64,000 nt of DNA from Streptomyces asiaticus (GTDB lineage: Bacteria; Actinomycetota; Actinomycetes; Streptomycetales; Streptomycetaceae): the NCBI RefSeq assembly GCF_018138715.1, contig NZ_JAGSHX010000006.1, positions 1,984,001-2,048,000 of the forward strand, read 5' to 3'. Below, piece by piece: positions 39,353 through 48,272 of the stretch. The stretch's first letter is position 1; each line of letters begins with the position of its first letter. The position numbers were made by a program, and so were the translations under genes. The notes beneath the pieces were generated by a model. The model was given only the letters and a program-made list of their open reading frames with translations, had not been told where the DNA came from and ran no database searches.

Positions 39353-40762
39353 CTAGGCGGCCACCGACCCCAGAGCGGTGGCCAGCTCCCTTCTGCCGGA
39401 TATGGCGAGCTTCCGGTAGACGCTGGAAAGATGGAACTCGACCGTACGTACGGCGAGGAACAGCGTCTCCGCGATCCGCTGGTTGCTGTACCCGGCACGG
39501 GCCAGCTGAGCGATCTTGATCTCCTGGCGGGTGAGTGTCCGACCGTTGTCCGGACCGCTCAGCCGGGCCAGCCCGAGCCGAACGCGTTCCGCCCAGTAGG
39601 CGTTGCCGCACTCGCGGGCCACCGCGCCCGCTGCCTCCAGGCGGCTGCGCCCGCCGGCCACGTCCTTCCGCTCCACCTGTAGCGTGCCCAGGTCGTAGAG
39701 CGCCTGCATCAGCTCCGTACGGGCCTGCCCCAGGTCGAGCAGCTGGACGGCCTCCTCCAGCAGGGGCACCGACGACTCGCCCCGCCGCGCTATGGCCACG
39801 GCGTGCAGCGCCGCACCGACACCGCGTGCCGAGCCCCACTTGCGCGCCGCGATCAGCTCGTCCTCGGCCAGCGCCAGCGCCAGGTCGTACCGCTGCACGG
39901 CCAACGCACCGAACGCCGCCCTCGAACGCCAGGGTATGACCGTCGAGTTGACCACGTTCAAGGCCGCCAGGGTCCGGCCGCACGCGGTGTAGTCGTCGAC
40001 GGCGTGCTGGAACTGGCCCATCGCCATGTGCAGCGCGCCTCGCGCGGCCAGCACATGCGGACGGTCCGGCAGCCCGGCGCTGAGCCGGCCGACCAGCCCG
40101 TGCTCCAGCAACACCTCGTGCGCCTGGTCCAGCTCGCCGATGTGCACCAGCGCCTCGATCAGCCAGGCGATGGCGAGACAGGCCGGGAAGGCCGGTCCTT
40201 CGTCGGCGAGAGCCGCCTTCAGCAGGTTCGAAGCCCGGGTCGCGTCACCGGACATCAGGGAGCTGCGGGCCCGCAGCAGCCTGAGCAGGTTCTGGTGCCT
40301 CACCGAGCCGGACCATAAGGGGTGCCGGGCCAGCCGCTCGCACTGCGCGTCCGCCGACACCACGTCACCGGTGTACTGCAGGGCCAGAATGGCGAGCCAC
40401 ACCCCGTACGCGTCCGCGCGCGTCGCGTCAGGCCCCAGCACCCGTTCCGCCTGCTCGGTGACGGCCGCACGGTTCACGCCCAGGTTCGCCAGCTCGATGC
40501 ACCGCACGGCCGTCCGCGGCTCGGACGGAAGCCCCCGGCCGTCGTCCGCCAGCAGCACCCCCGGGGTGTACGTGGCCGGGCCCCGCCGGGGCGTCGCGGG
40601 CCGCCATAGGTCACGGACGGCCTTTTCCGGCCTTCGGTCGCCCGCCCTGTCGCTCGCTCCCGCGCGCCCGACGGAATTCCGCCACCCCGGGGCAATCGGG
40701 GCCGGTCGCCGGCCGGCGGCCGTCTCCTGCACTCCCTTGCTTCTACGCTCGGCCGTGTTCAC
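39353..40762 (-). CDS. LuxR-family regulator, LAL-type without its ATPase domain
   Basis: 469 residues from GTG 40762, with GGGGGAAC upstream. The C-terminal LuxR HTH is complete: LTRQEIKIAQLARAGYSNQ, LFLAVRTVEFHLSSVYRKL. The middle is helical TPR-like sequence of the kind found in the C-terminal half of LAL activators. There is no Walker A or B, so the AAA domain of about 350 residues is missing. The first 70 residues are Arg/Ala-rich and may be untranslated or disordered. Codon 149 is TTA (40316-40318). Probably an activator of the cluster. Confidence 0.8.
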   Translation of the reverse strand: MNTAERRSKGVQETAAGRRPAPIAPGWRNSVGRAGASDRAGDRRPEKAVRDLWRPATPRRGPATYTPGVLLADDGRGLPSEPRTAVRCIELANLGVNRAAVTEQAERVLGPDATRADAYGVWLAILALQYTGDVVSADAQCERLARHPLWSGSVRHQNLLRLLRARSSLMSGDATRASNLLKAALADEGPAFPACLAIAWLIEALVHIGELDQAHEVLLEHGLVGRLSAGLPDRPHVLAARGALHMAMGQFQHAVDDYTACGRTLAALNVVNSTVIPWRSRAAFGALAVQRYDLALALAEDELIAARKWGSARGVGAALHAVAIARRGESSVPLLEEAVQLLDLGQARTELMQALYDLGTLQVERKDVAGGRSRLEAAGAVARECGNAYWAERVRLGLARLSGPDNGRTLTRQEIKIAQLARAGYSNQRIAETLFLAVRTVEFHLSSVYRKLAISGRRELATALGSVAA

Positions 40763-41249
40763 TGTTCCCCCATTTAGTCCGTGATCAGTCTTGAGGCATC
40801 ACAAAGCTGGTGCCCGGAGTGCGGGTGCGCCCGGTGCGATGGGTGCGTACGACGAACCGCATGGCCTGTCGCCGGGCCTGGTGAAGTCGTTCGGCGCGGA
40901 AAGCGCTCTTCCCGCCCGGGTCATTGGACGGGTCGCGCGCATATCAGCCCGGGTCGGCCGAGAGCCGCCCTGGCGTCGGAAGTCTTTCAGTGAAGGGAAG
41001 GCACATCAGGAAAAGCGGAGACGCATGGCAGCCACAAAGCCGCCCGGCACTCATTCCGCTTGGGTCGCGCAGCTACGCATCGAGGAATCCCCCTTCGAGG
41101 TGCCATGTCGCCGGTCCTCGGGTTCGTTGCCGACCTGCCGAATTCATCAGCGCCATCGGCCCGTTACTTCACCGTACACGAACTTCTCCGGCGTATATGA
41201 AGGGCAGCGGACCGTAAGGCCACCATGGCGAAGATGCGCTATACGCGGC
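40763..41249. other. 487-bp spacer with no supported gene
   Basis: Between the LuxR and StrR-like genes, GC is lower than around it. A plus-strand ATG at 41025 has GGAG upstream and stays open into the StrR-like gene, but its translation (MAATKPPGTHSAWVAQL) has no family I recognise and it would overlap that gene antisense. ATG 41225 is similar. I regard the stretch as promoter plus possible degraded sequence. Confidence 0.5.
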
Positions 41250-42287
41250 TCAGCTTGCCCGGTCACGGACCAGCGCGGCGCGCTCCTCCATGCCTCTGGC
41301 GAAGCACAGCCACTGCTCGGCACACCGGCGGGCGGCCCAGGTGGCGTCGGACAGCCGGTGTGTGGGCACGCTGTCGGCCAGCACCTGCCACTGATCGGCG
41401 TCCAGTGCGTGCGCGCTCCACAGGCGCAACAACGTCCGTCCGGCCTCGGAGAAGCGCAGCGACGGGTCCTTGCGCAGACTGCGCGCGCTCGCATGGGCGG
41501 CCGGCTCCGGCGGCAGGGTTACGGCGGGTTTCCCGTCCCCGGCCGATGGTGTGCCGGCGGCCGGGGACGCTTCGCCCCTGCCGGAGTCCCGCACTTCGGC
41601 CGCCCGCAGCCTCGGCGGCACCGGATCCTCCCCCACCCGCAGCCGCTGCCGTACGTCCCTGGCGGTGGCGACGGCGACACCGGCCTCCGCCGCGATCTCA
41701 CGGAGGGACGCATCGGGCCGGGACCGGATGACGCGGACCGCCCGCCGGCGCCCCTCGGCGGCGCCGGCGCCGAGGGGACGGACCCTGCCGTCGCGCCCCG
41801 CTCGGACGTTCGACTGACCAGTCCGGCCGGTTGAACGGTCGCGCAGCGTGGCGACCGTGGTGGGCGAGACACCGACGATCTCCGCGATCCGGCGGTTCGA
41901 CCACCTGGGGCGGCTCTCGACCAGGCGGGTGGCCGCGGCGGTGCGGTCGGCCCGGGAGAGTGGCATCCCATGCCGCGTGTTCAGTCTGACGGCGAGCACG
42001 AAGGCTTCCTCGACGGTGCCGTCGACGAAGGCGGCCTCGATCCGCTCCTCGCCGCGCAGCAGCGCTGCGCGCACCCGGTGCACCCCGTCCACCACGCGCA
42101 TCGTGGGCCGGTGCACGGTGATCGGCGGCCACGCCAGGTCCGACTCGGCGAGCACCCTGATGTGCTCGGCGTTTTCCCCTGCGATGCGCGGTGAATCAGA
42201 GATCACCAGTGTCCCGATGGGCACGGACCGCGTCCGCCGTGCCTCCTGATCAGTTCGCGTCGCAGGGCCGGGTAACGCCTCTAACAT
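41250..42287 (-). CDS. StrR-like ParB-fold transcriptional regulator
   Basis: 345 residues from ATG 42287 (AAGGGGAG upstream). A ParB/Srx-like domain (VPIGTLVISDSPRIAG, VVDGVHRVRAALLRGEE) precedes an HTH (RWSNRRIAEIVGVSPTTVAT) and a second HTH-like segment (DASLREIAAEAGVAVATARD). This is the layout of StrR, NovG and other pathway-specific activators. Codons 2 and 5 are both TTA (42282-42284 and 42273-42275), so translation should stall at once without bldA. It is the likely bldA checkpoint of the cluster. Confidence 0.85.
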   Translation of the reverse strand: MLEALPGPATRTDQEARRTRSVPIGTLVISDSPRIAGENAEHIRVLAESDLAWPPITVHRPTMRVVDGVHRVRAALLRGEERIEAAFVDGTVEEAFVLAVRLNTRHGMPLSRADRTAAATRLVESRPRWSNRRIAEIVGVSPTTVATLRDRSTGRTGQSNVRAGRDGRVRPLGAGAAEGRRRAVRVIRSRPDASLREIAAEAGVAVATARDVRQRLRVGEDPVPPRLRAAEVRDSGRGEASPAAGTPSAGDGKPAVTLPPEPAAHASARSLRKDPSLRFSEAGRTLLRLWSAHALDADQWQVLADSVPTHRLSDATWAARRCAEQWLCFARGMEERAALVRDRAS

Positions 42288-42545
42288 GGACTCCCCTTCT
42301 TCGCGCATTGATCAGTACGTCGCGTCGAGGCGCCTACGCCGCCGACGGAGGCCACGGTGATGAGGCATCAAATCCCCTGCGTCGAACGGAGACTTGCTCG
42401 GCATGCGTCGGTATCGTTGGCGAAGTGTCCAACATATTGGCACTCCGTGCTCCGGGACGGCAAGCAACATTGGCCGCGTCGGGCAGAGCACTCGGCTCTT
42501 CACAGATTCCGGGATGACTGGGGTATCCGACCGGGAGGATGGGCA

Positions 42546-43046
42546 TTGTCTTCAGGTGATGACAAGGGATGTCGGCCGCCGCTGGCCGAACGGTTGAACG
42601 CGTTGTTCGCAACGGTGCGATGGCGCGACGCCCACGGACGGCAGCGGGAGTACTCGACGGCCGAGGTGGCCAAGACGGTCACCGCGGATCCGTCCCACCC
42701 GGCGACGCTGTCGCGAAGCTACCTGGCGATGTTGCGGAACGGGTCGCATACGAACCCGACGCTGAGCGTGCTGGAGGGCCTGGCGAAGTTCTTTGACGAT
42801 CACCGTGAATCAGGAACGCCGCCGATCACGGTCCAGTCCCTGGTCGCGCAGGAGAGCCCCGAGGACGAGCTGCTGCGGGAGCGGCTGGCCAGTCACCAGG
42901 TACGGATGATCGCGATGAGAGCGGGAGCCATGACGCCGGCACTCCGGGAACAGCTGCTGAAGATGATCGACACCTTCGATCAGGACGGAACCGACGTCCC
43001 CGGCGCCCAGACCCGAGGAAGCACTCGTGGCGATACGCGAACGTGA
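42546..43046 (+). CDS. XRE-family (EspR-like) regulator with TTG start
   Basis: 166 residues. No ATG or GTG fits the beginning; TTG 42546 has GGGAGG (42533-42538) at ideal spacing and opens SSGDDKGCRPPLAERLNAL. An HTH follows (YSTAEVAKTVTADPS, TLSRSYLAMLRNGSHTNPT), then ALREQLLKMIDTF. It is divergent from the StrR-like gene across 258 bp and overlaps the ImmA/IrrE gene by 20 bp. Confidence 0.78.
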   Translation: MSSGDDKGCRPPLAERLNALFATVRWRDAHGRQREYSTAEVAKTVTADPSHPATLSRSYLAMLRNGSHTNPTLSVLEGLAKFFDDHRESGTPPITVQSLVAQESPEDELLRERLASHQVRMIAMRAGAMTPALREQLLKMIDTFDQDGTDVPGAQTRGSTRGDTRT

Positions 43047-43548
43047 GCTGCGCCGTTACTGCAAGCGCCTGTTACGCCAGCTGGACATCCAGCCACCCCT
43101 GCGCGTCGAGGAGTTGTGCCAACGGCTCGGGCAACACCGCGGGAAGCCGATCCGGTTGATCCCCTGGGACCTGCCCGTACCCGGCCCGTTCGGCGTGTGG
43201 ATCTCCCGCCCGGACGAGGACGGCATCTTCTACCAGCGGAAGACGAGCCGGGTGCACCAGGACCACATCATCCTGCACGAGATCGGCCACATCCTCGCCG
43301 ACCACCAGGATGGCGGCGGTGCGGAGGAGGACGCCCTCGCCCTGGGTCCCGACCACCCGCGCAAGCTGATCACACGACGGTTCAACCGCGCCTACTACAC
43401 AGAGGACTATGAACGCGAGGCCGAACTGGTCGCGACCATCATCCAGGAGTGGGCCGTGGTCATCGACTACGCCACCCCCCGCACCGCCGAGGACTCCACG
43501 CTCGACCCCCTGAGCTCCGCACTGAGCGCCCGGTGGGGATGGACGTGA
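43027..43548 (+). CDS. ImmA/IrrE-type zinc metallopeptidase
   Basis: 173 residues from GTG 43027. The HEIGH zinc motif lies in IILHEIGHILADHQ, and YEREAELVATIIQEW supplies the downstream Glu. IrrE/ImmA peptidases cleave XRE repressors. It overlaps the XRE gene upstream and the membrane gene downstream by 10 bp. Codon 16 is TTA (43072-43074). The XRE neighbour is its probable substrate or partner. Confidence 0.88.
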   Translation: MAIRERELRRYCKRLLRQLDIQPPLRVEELCQRLGQHRGKPIRLIPWDLPVPGPFGVWISRPDEDGIFYQRKTSRVHQDHIILHEIGHILADHQDGGGAEEDALALGPDHPRKLITRRFNRAYYTEDYEREAELVATIIQEWAVVIDYATPRTAEDSTLDPLSSALSARWGWT

Positions 43549-44723
43549 TCCTCCATCTGGCAGTGACCGCGATGCTGGTCCTGGGAGCGGTGTGGAAGGC
43601 TGTCGACCTGACCCGCGCCCCGCACGACCGGCTGCTGCGCCTCCTGGCCCTCTGTCTGTTCCTGCTCGCCGCCGGAGACATCCTCGGCTTCCCCGAGGTG
43701 CGCGACCGGCTGATGGCGTTCGCGCCGGCCGGCGTCGGCAAGGTCGCCTTCAACGCGCTCTACATGTCCGGTCTGAGCACCCTCATCCTGTTCTTCGCCG
43801 CCTCCACCCGCAGCGCCCCCGCCGACTTCCGACGCCAGCTGCGACTGCACACCGGCCTTCTGGCCGGCGTCCTGACCGCCCTGGTCATCAGCATGATCGC
43901 CACACCGCCGGCGCTGCGCGACCACACCCCGTCCAGCCCGTACATCGGACAGCCCGGGATCGCCGGTTTCTACCTCGTCGGCAACGCGTTCTTCATCTAC
44001 GCCTACGTCGTCTCGGGGCTGTGGGCCCTGCGCTATGCCCGCCGGGCGTCCCGGCATCTGGCCCACAGCCTGCGCACCATGACGGCCGGCCTGTTCGGGC
44101 TGGCACTCACCGCGGCCGGCCGGGTGGTCCTGGTGCTGCTGCGCATCGACGCACCCGGGTCGCACTCGGAGCTGGAGGCGGCGAACCAGGCGAACACCGA
44201 CCTGGCCCTCGGCTGTGTGCTGATCGGCATCATGCTGTTCGGCGGAGTGCAGCTGGCGACCCATCTCCGGTCGGTCCTCAGCCACCGCCGTATGCACGAC
44301 CAGCTGGCCCCTCTCTGGCAGGCCCTGGTCACCGCCTACCCGGAACTCGTCCTGCACCGCGAACCGGCCCGCCCCCTATGGAACCGATTACGCCTCCGGC
44401 ACACCCACGCGCGCTTCTACCGCCGCCTCATCGAGTGCCGCGACGGCCTGGTCCGCCTGAGCCCCTACCTCGCGCTGGCGGCACCCGACACCGACCTGGC
44501 CCGCTGCGGCCCGGACCGGCTCGCCCGGCACATCACCACGGCCCTCGACCTCAAACCCGAGAGCGAAGACCCGCACACCGCCCTCCCTGCCGTACGTGTC
44601 GCACTTCCCACCGGAAACGACGTCAGCGCCGACGCCCGCGCCCTCATCGCCCTGTCCATGGCCTTCGCCCGGGCCGACCACGGACACTCCGAACACCCCA
44701 AGCGCCGGCGGTGTCCCACCTAG
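43539..44723 (+). CDS. MAB_1171c-like multi-pass membrane protein
   Basis: 394 residues from ATG 43539. About seven hydrophobic segments in the first 240 residues (VILHLAVTAMLVLGAVW, LLALCLFLLAAGDILGF, LALGCVLIGIMLFGGVQL), then a soluble C-terminal domain rich in Arg and Leu (HARFYRRLIECRDGLVRL). This resembles the MAB_1171c family of putative transporters or sensors. Codon 284 is TTA (44388-44390). Third gene of the XRE-ImmA-membrane module. Confidence 0.75.
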   Translation: MDVILHLAVTAMLVLGAVWKAVDLTRAPHDRLLRLLALCLFLLAAGDILGFPEVRDRLMAFAPAGVGKVAFNALYMSGLSTLILFFAASTRSAPADFRRQLRLHTGLLAGVLTALVISMIATPPALRDHTPSSPYIGQPGIAGFYLVGNAFFIYAYVVSGLWALRYARRASRHLAHSLRTMTAGLFGLALTAAGRVVLVLLRIDAPGSHSELEAANQANTDLALGCVLIGIMLFGGVQLATHLRSVLSHRRMHDQLAPLWQALVTAYPELVLHREPARPLWNRLRLRHTHARFYRRLIECRDGLVRLSPYLALAAPDTDLARCGPDRLARHITTALDLKPESEDPHTALPAVRVALPTGNDVSADARALIALSMAFARADHGHSEHPKRRRCPT

Positions 44724-44756
44724 GGTCAACGCCGTGACCTTGTCGCCCTGCACGGT

Positions 44757-44802
44757 CGCGGACGGCCTCACCGCCGCCGCGGCGGCGGTGAGGCCGTCCG
44801 CG
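44757..44802. terminator. 46-bp perfect palindrome, bidirectional terminator
   Basis: Positions 44757-44778 and 44781-44802 are exact reverse complements around a central GC, so all 46 bp form one palindrome. It sits between convergent genes ending at 44723 and 44867, which fits a shared terminator. Such length and perfection also allow a cruciform or protein site. Confidence 0.75.
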
Positions 44803-44866
44803 GCGCCGGGGGTCTGGGGAGCCCAAGAACAGACGGCCCCCGGGCTCCCCTCCAGGCTCGGGGGAG

Positions 44867-45778
44867 CTATCCCCTGCGGCGGCGGATCGCGCGGGCGACG
44901 ACCGGCGGGAGCACATCGGCGGCGAACCGCCGGACCGCGGTGGGGCGGCGCGCCGCGGGAGCGGACGCCGGTGCGGTGGACGCGGAGCGCGGCTCGGGGG
45001 CCGGGTCGCGCGGCTCATGGGCGAAGCGGGAGGTGGGCGGGGTCGGGTTCGCGGGCTTCCCCGAGAACCGCAGCACCCTGCGGCCCGCGATCTCCTGCAC
45101 GCTGGTGTGCATCCCCTTGCGCCACTCCTCGTCCGCGAGCATCTCCTCCTGGATCGGCTCCGGGTCGCCCCAGGTGCCGTAGAGCTTCTGGGTGGACAGG
45201 CAGATGGGGCGCAGGCCGCGGGTGAAGACCGCCTCCCAGGTCGCGGCGGCCACGCCGGGGGTGTGCTCGGAGCGGAAGTCGTCGAGGACGACGAGGCCGT
45301 CGGGCACCAGTGTGTTGTGCGCGGTGTCGATGTCGCCCGCCACGTGCTCGTACAGATGCGAGGCGTCCACGTGGATGAAGCGGCAGGTGTTCGCGCCGAC
45401 GTGGTCGGGCACGACCGAGGTGGGGCCCTGGATGACGTTCGGCAGGTCGTCCCAGAAGGCCAGGTAGTTCTGCTCGAAGGCGGTGCGGGTGAGGGTGGAG
45501 TACGACTTGCGCGCCTCCGCCGCGTTCTTCTCGTCCGGCGCCTCGGCGTCGAAGAGGTCACAGATCGTGAACCGCTCGTTCGCCCGCAGGTAGGCGGCGG
45601 TGAAGATGGCGCTCTTGCCCATGTAGGCACCCATCTCCATCAGGTCCCCGAGCTGTCCGAGGCGCTCCTGACGGCTCAGGAAGCGGTCGAACAGCACTTG
45701 GTCAAGGCTGGGGAACCATCCCTTGACGTCATTGAGGCAGTGGGGACGCTGGGCCGCGGGGGCGGTGGTGACCGTCAT
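44867..45778 (-). CDS. Class I SAM-dependent methyltransferase (Methyltransf_24-like)
   Basis: 303 residues from ATG 45778. Motifs for SAM binding: LGDLMEMGAYMGKSAIFTAA and ERFTICDLFDAE; post-motif VVLDDF and HVDASHLYEHV. The last 60 residues are Pro/Ala-rich and basic (AIRRRRG end). Possibly sugar or small-molecule O-methylation. It is not clearly linked to its neighbours. Confidence 0.78.
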   Translation of the reverse strand: MTVTTAPAAQRPHCLNDVKGWFPSLDQVLFDRFLSRQERLGQLGDLMEMGAYMGKSAIFTAAYLRANERFTICDLFDAEAPDEKNAAEARKSYSTLTRTAFEQNYLAFWDDLPNVIQGPTSVVPDHVGANTCRFIHVDASHLYEHVAGDIDTAHNTLVPDGLVVLDDFRSEHTPGVAAATWEAVFTRGLRPICLSTQKLYGTWGDPEPIQEEMLADEEWRKGMHTSVQEIAGRRVLRFSGKPANPTPPTSRFAHEPRDPAPEPRSASTAPASAPAARRPTAVRRFAADVLPPVVARAIRRRRG

Positions 45779-45942
45779 GTGGCTCTCTGTTCGTCGATGG
45801 CGGCGGTCTTGAGAGACGTGTCCGGTTGAACTATCCGTGTGAAACGTGTCCGGGAACCCCAGGAGGACAGACCTCGGGGACGGGACCCCAGGGGACGCGA
45901 GTGGGCGCCACGGTCGCAGTGAAAGGCAACGTAGGGCCGTCC

Positions 45943-45964
45943 CTCTTGTGACCATTCTGTGACC
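45943..45964 (-). promoter_or_regulatory. PHO-box-like direct repeat
   Basis: On the minus strand GGTCACAGAAT is followed by GGTCACAAGAG, two 11-bp units whose first seven bases match the loose PhoP consensus GKTCAYY. It is about 165 bp upstream of the methyltransferase start and 86 bp before the epimerase start. Only two units and one clear mismatch, so support is modest. The rest of 45779-46049 shows no gene. Confidence 0.3.
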
Positions 45965-46049
45965 ACGCCTCCTCCGGAAGGTCTTACGGAGCGGTGACGG
46001 AACGGCGCGGGGGCGGGCCCGGGCGCCCGCTCGGGCCTAGCGTCGCCCC

Positions 46050-47117
46050 ATGCGTGTACTGGTCACCGGAGGTGCGGGCTTCATCGGCTCGCACATCGTC
46101 ACCGCCCTCGTCGAGCACGGCCATGAGCCGGTCGTCCTCGATGCCCTGCTTCCCGCGGCTCACCCGATCGCCACCCATCCGGCGCCGCCATCCGTGGACG
46201 GGGAGTGGCTCCACGCCGATGTGCGGGACCGGGAGGCGGTCCTCGCGGCGCTGCGCGGGGTGGACGCCGTATGCCACCAGGCGGCGATGGTCGGTCTCGG
46301 CAAGGACTTCGCGGACGCCCCGGCCTATGTGGGCTGCAATGACCTGGGCACGGCGGTGCTGCTGGCGGCGATGGCCGAGCGCGGGGTGCGCGAACTGGTC
46401 CTGGCCGGGTCGATGGTCGTCTACGGCGAGGGGCGCTACGACTGCCCCCGCCACGGCCGGGTCCGTCCCGGCCCGCGCGCCGAGGCGGATCTCGCGGCGG
46501 GCCGCTTCGACCCCCGCTGCCCCGAGTGCGGCACCCCGCTGCGGCCCGGCCTGGTGGACGAGGACGCACCGGCCGATCCCCGCAATGTGTACGCGACGAC
46601 GAAGCTGGCCCAGGAGCATCTGGCGGCGGCCTGGGCCCGGTCGGTGGGCGGCCGCGCGGTATCGCTGCGCTACCACAATGTCTACGGGCCGGGGATGCCG
46701 CGCGACACCCCCTACGCGGGCGTCGCCTCCTTCTTCCGCTCGGCCCTGGCACGCGGCGAGGCACCCACGGTCTTCGAGGACGGGGGCCAGCGCCGGGACT
46801 TCATCCATGTCCGCGATGTGGCCGCCGCCAATGTCGCCGCCCTGGCGGCGGCGCCGGACGTGGTGGCCCCGGCCGCGCTGACCGCGTACAACACCGGCAG
46901 CGACGACCCTCACACGGTGGGCGAGATGGCCACGGCCCTGGCCACGGCGTTCGGCGGCCCCGCGCCCGTGGTGACGGGCGGCTACCGGCTGGAGGACGTA
47001 CGCCACATCACCGCGTCGTCCCGCCGGATCCGTGACCAGCTGGGCTGGCGCCCGGCGGTCTCGTTCCACGAGGGCATGACCGAATTCGCCCACGCCCCGC
47101 AACGGGCGGGGGTGTGA
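46050..47117 (+). CDS. NAD-dependent epimerase/dehydratase (extended SDR)
   Basis: 355 residues. Cofactor motif VTGGAGFIGSHIV, catalytic YATTK with upstream Ser in LAGSMVVYGEG. Between them lies an insert of about 45 residues with CPRHG and RCPECG, a possible zinc site (C, H, C, C) rarely seen in this family. It acts on nucleotide sugars. A cell-surface sugar role is inferred from the glycosyltransferase genes nearby. Confidence 0.85.
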   Translation: MRVLVTGGAGFIGSHIVTALVEHGHEPVVLDALLPAAHPIATHPAPPSVDGEWLHADVRDREAVLAALRGVDAVCHQAAMVGLGKDFADAPAYVGCNDLGTAVLLAAMAERGVRELVLAGSMVVYGEGRYDCPRHGRVRPGPRAEADLAAGRFDPRCPECGTPLRPGLVDEDAPADPRNVYATTKLAQEHLAAAWARSVGGRAVSLRYHNVYGPGMPRDTPYAGVASFFRSALARGEAPTVFEDGGQRRDFIHVRDVAAANVAALAAAPDVVAPAALTAYNTGSDDPHTVGEMATALATAFGGPAPVVTGGYRLEDVRHITASSRRIRDQLGWRPAVSFHEGMTEFAHAPQRAGV

Positions 47118-47153
47118 GGGCAGCGGGGGTGTGAGGGGAGGGAGCGGGGTCGC

Positions 47154-48272
47154 TCAGGACGACGTGACGGCGGCGGGGAGGCGGACCTCGAAGCGGCAGC
47201 CGCCGTCGACGTTGCGGACCGCCGCCTGGCCGTCGTGGGCCTCGACGATGCCGCGGACGATGGCCAGGCCCAGACCGGCGCCCGCCGGGGGTGTGCGGGC
47301 GTCGCTGCCGCGCCAGCCGGTGTCGAAGACGCGCGGAAGGTCCTCCTCGGGGATCCCGCCGCAGCCGTCGGTGACCGACAGCACGACCGTGTCCGCCTCG
47401 CGCTCGGCGGACACCGCGACCGTGCCGTCCGCCGGGGTGCGGCGGACCGCGTTGACGAGGAGGTTCCCGAGCACACGGGTCATCTCCTTGCCGTCGACCT
47501 CCACCGGGATGGGGTCCACCCGCTCGCCGATCAGCTGGACGCCCAGCTCGCGGGCGAGCGGATCGACCCCGGCGAGGGCGTCGCCGACCAGGTCGTAGAC
47601 GGAGATCCGGGTGGGGGCGAGGGAGAGCGCCCCGGCGTGGATGCGGGAGAGCTCGAAGAGGTCGCCGACCATCGTGTTCAGCCGCTCCACCTCGGTGCGT
47701 ATCCGGCGGAGGTAGCGGTCCGGGTCGGGGGCCACCCCGTCCTCCAGCGCCTCGGACATGGCGCGCAGCCCCGCCAGCGGGGTGCGCAGATCGTGGGAGA
47801 TCCAGGCGACCAGCTCCCGGCGGGAGGACTCCAGGGCGCGCTCGCGCTCGCGGGAGGCGGCCAGCTTGGCGCTGGTGGCGGCCAGTTCACGGCCGAGCGC
47901 GGCGAGTTCGGCGGTGGCTTGGCCTTCGGGGGCGGCGAAGCTCCCGCCGTCCCCGAAGGAGCGGGCGGCGAGGGCCAGCGCGTTGCTGCGCGCCACCACC
48001 CAGCGGCCCAGCAGCAGCGCGGTGGCCAGGGACACCACGGCGGCCATGGCGCAGACGGTCGTGACCACCGTCAGGTCGTGCGGGGACAGGAACATCGCCC
48101 AGGCGACGGCCAGCGTCCCGGTGAGCATCGCCGTGACCGCCACTGCGGCGACGACCGCGAGGGACACCGCGACCGAACGGCCGCGCACCAGCCGCAGCGC
48201 CAGCGCGCCCAGCAGACCGGCCGCCGCCGCGCCGAGGAAGGCGAACACCGCCATGAGGAACACATCACGCAT
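47154..48272 (-). CDS. Two-component sensor histidine kinase
   Basis: 372 residues from ATG 48272, overlapping the regulator stop by 8 bp. Two or three hydrophobic N-terminal helices and no sizable extracytoplasmic loop, then the H-box SHDLRTPLAGLRAM (about residue 160), N-box GNLLVNAVRRTP, G1 DGCGGIPEEDL and G2 GAGLGLAIVRGIVE. Kinase for the adjacent response regulator. The signal is probably membrane-linked. Confidence 0.92.
   Translation of the reverse strand: MRDVFLMAVFAFLGAAAAGLLGALALRLVRGRSVAVSLAVVAAVAVTAMLTGTLAVAWAMFLSPHDLTVVTTVCAMAAVVSLATALLLGRWVVARSNALALAARSFGDGGSFAAPEGQATAELAALGRELAATSAKLAASRERERALESSRRELVAWISHDLRTPLAGLRAMSEALEDGVAPDPDRYLRRIRTEVERLNTMVGDLFELSRIHAGALSLAPTRISVYDLVGDALAGVDPLARELGVQLIGERVDPIPVEVDGKEMTRVLGNLLVNAVRRTPADGTVAVSAEREADTVVLSVTDGCGGIPEEDLPRVFDTGWRGSDARTPPAGAGLGLAIVRGIVEAHDGQAAVRNVDGGCRFEVRLPAAVTSS

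Noticed and set aside
41025..41249. A small plus-strand gene in the spacer before the StrR-like gene
   Set aside because: The frame continues antisense through the StrR-like gene with no stop and no recognisable family.
42394..42545. An upstream ATG as start of the XRE regulator
   Set aside because: The in-frame ATGs at 42357/42360 lack a good RBS and give 60 residues without similarity, whereas TTG 42546 has GGGAGG at ideal spacing.
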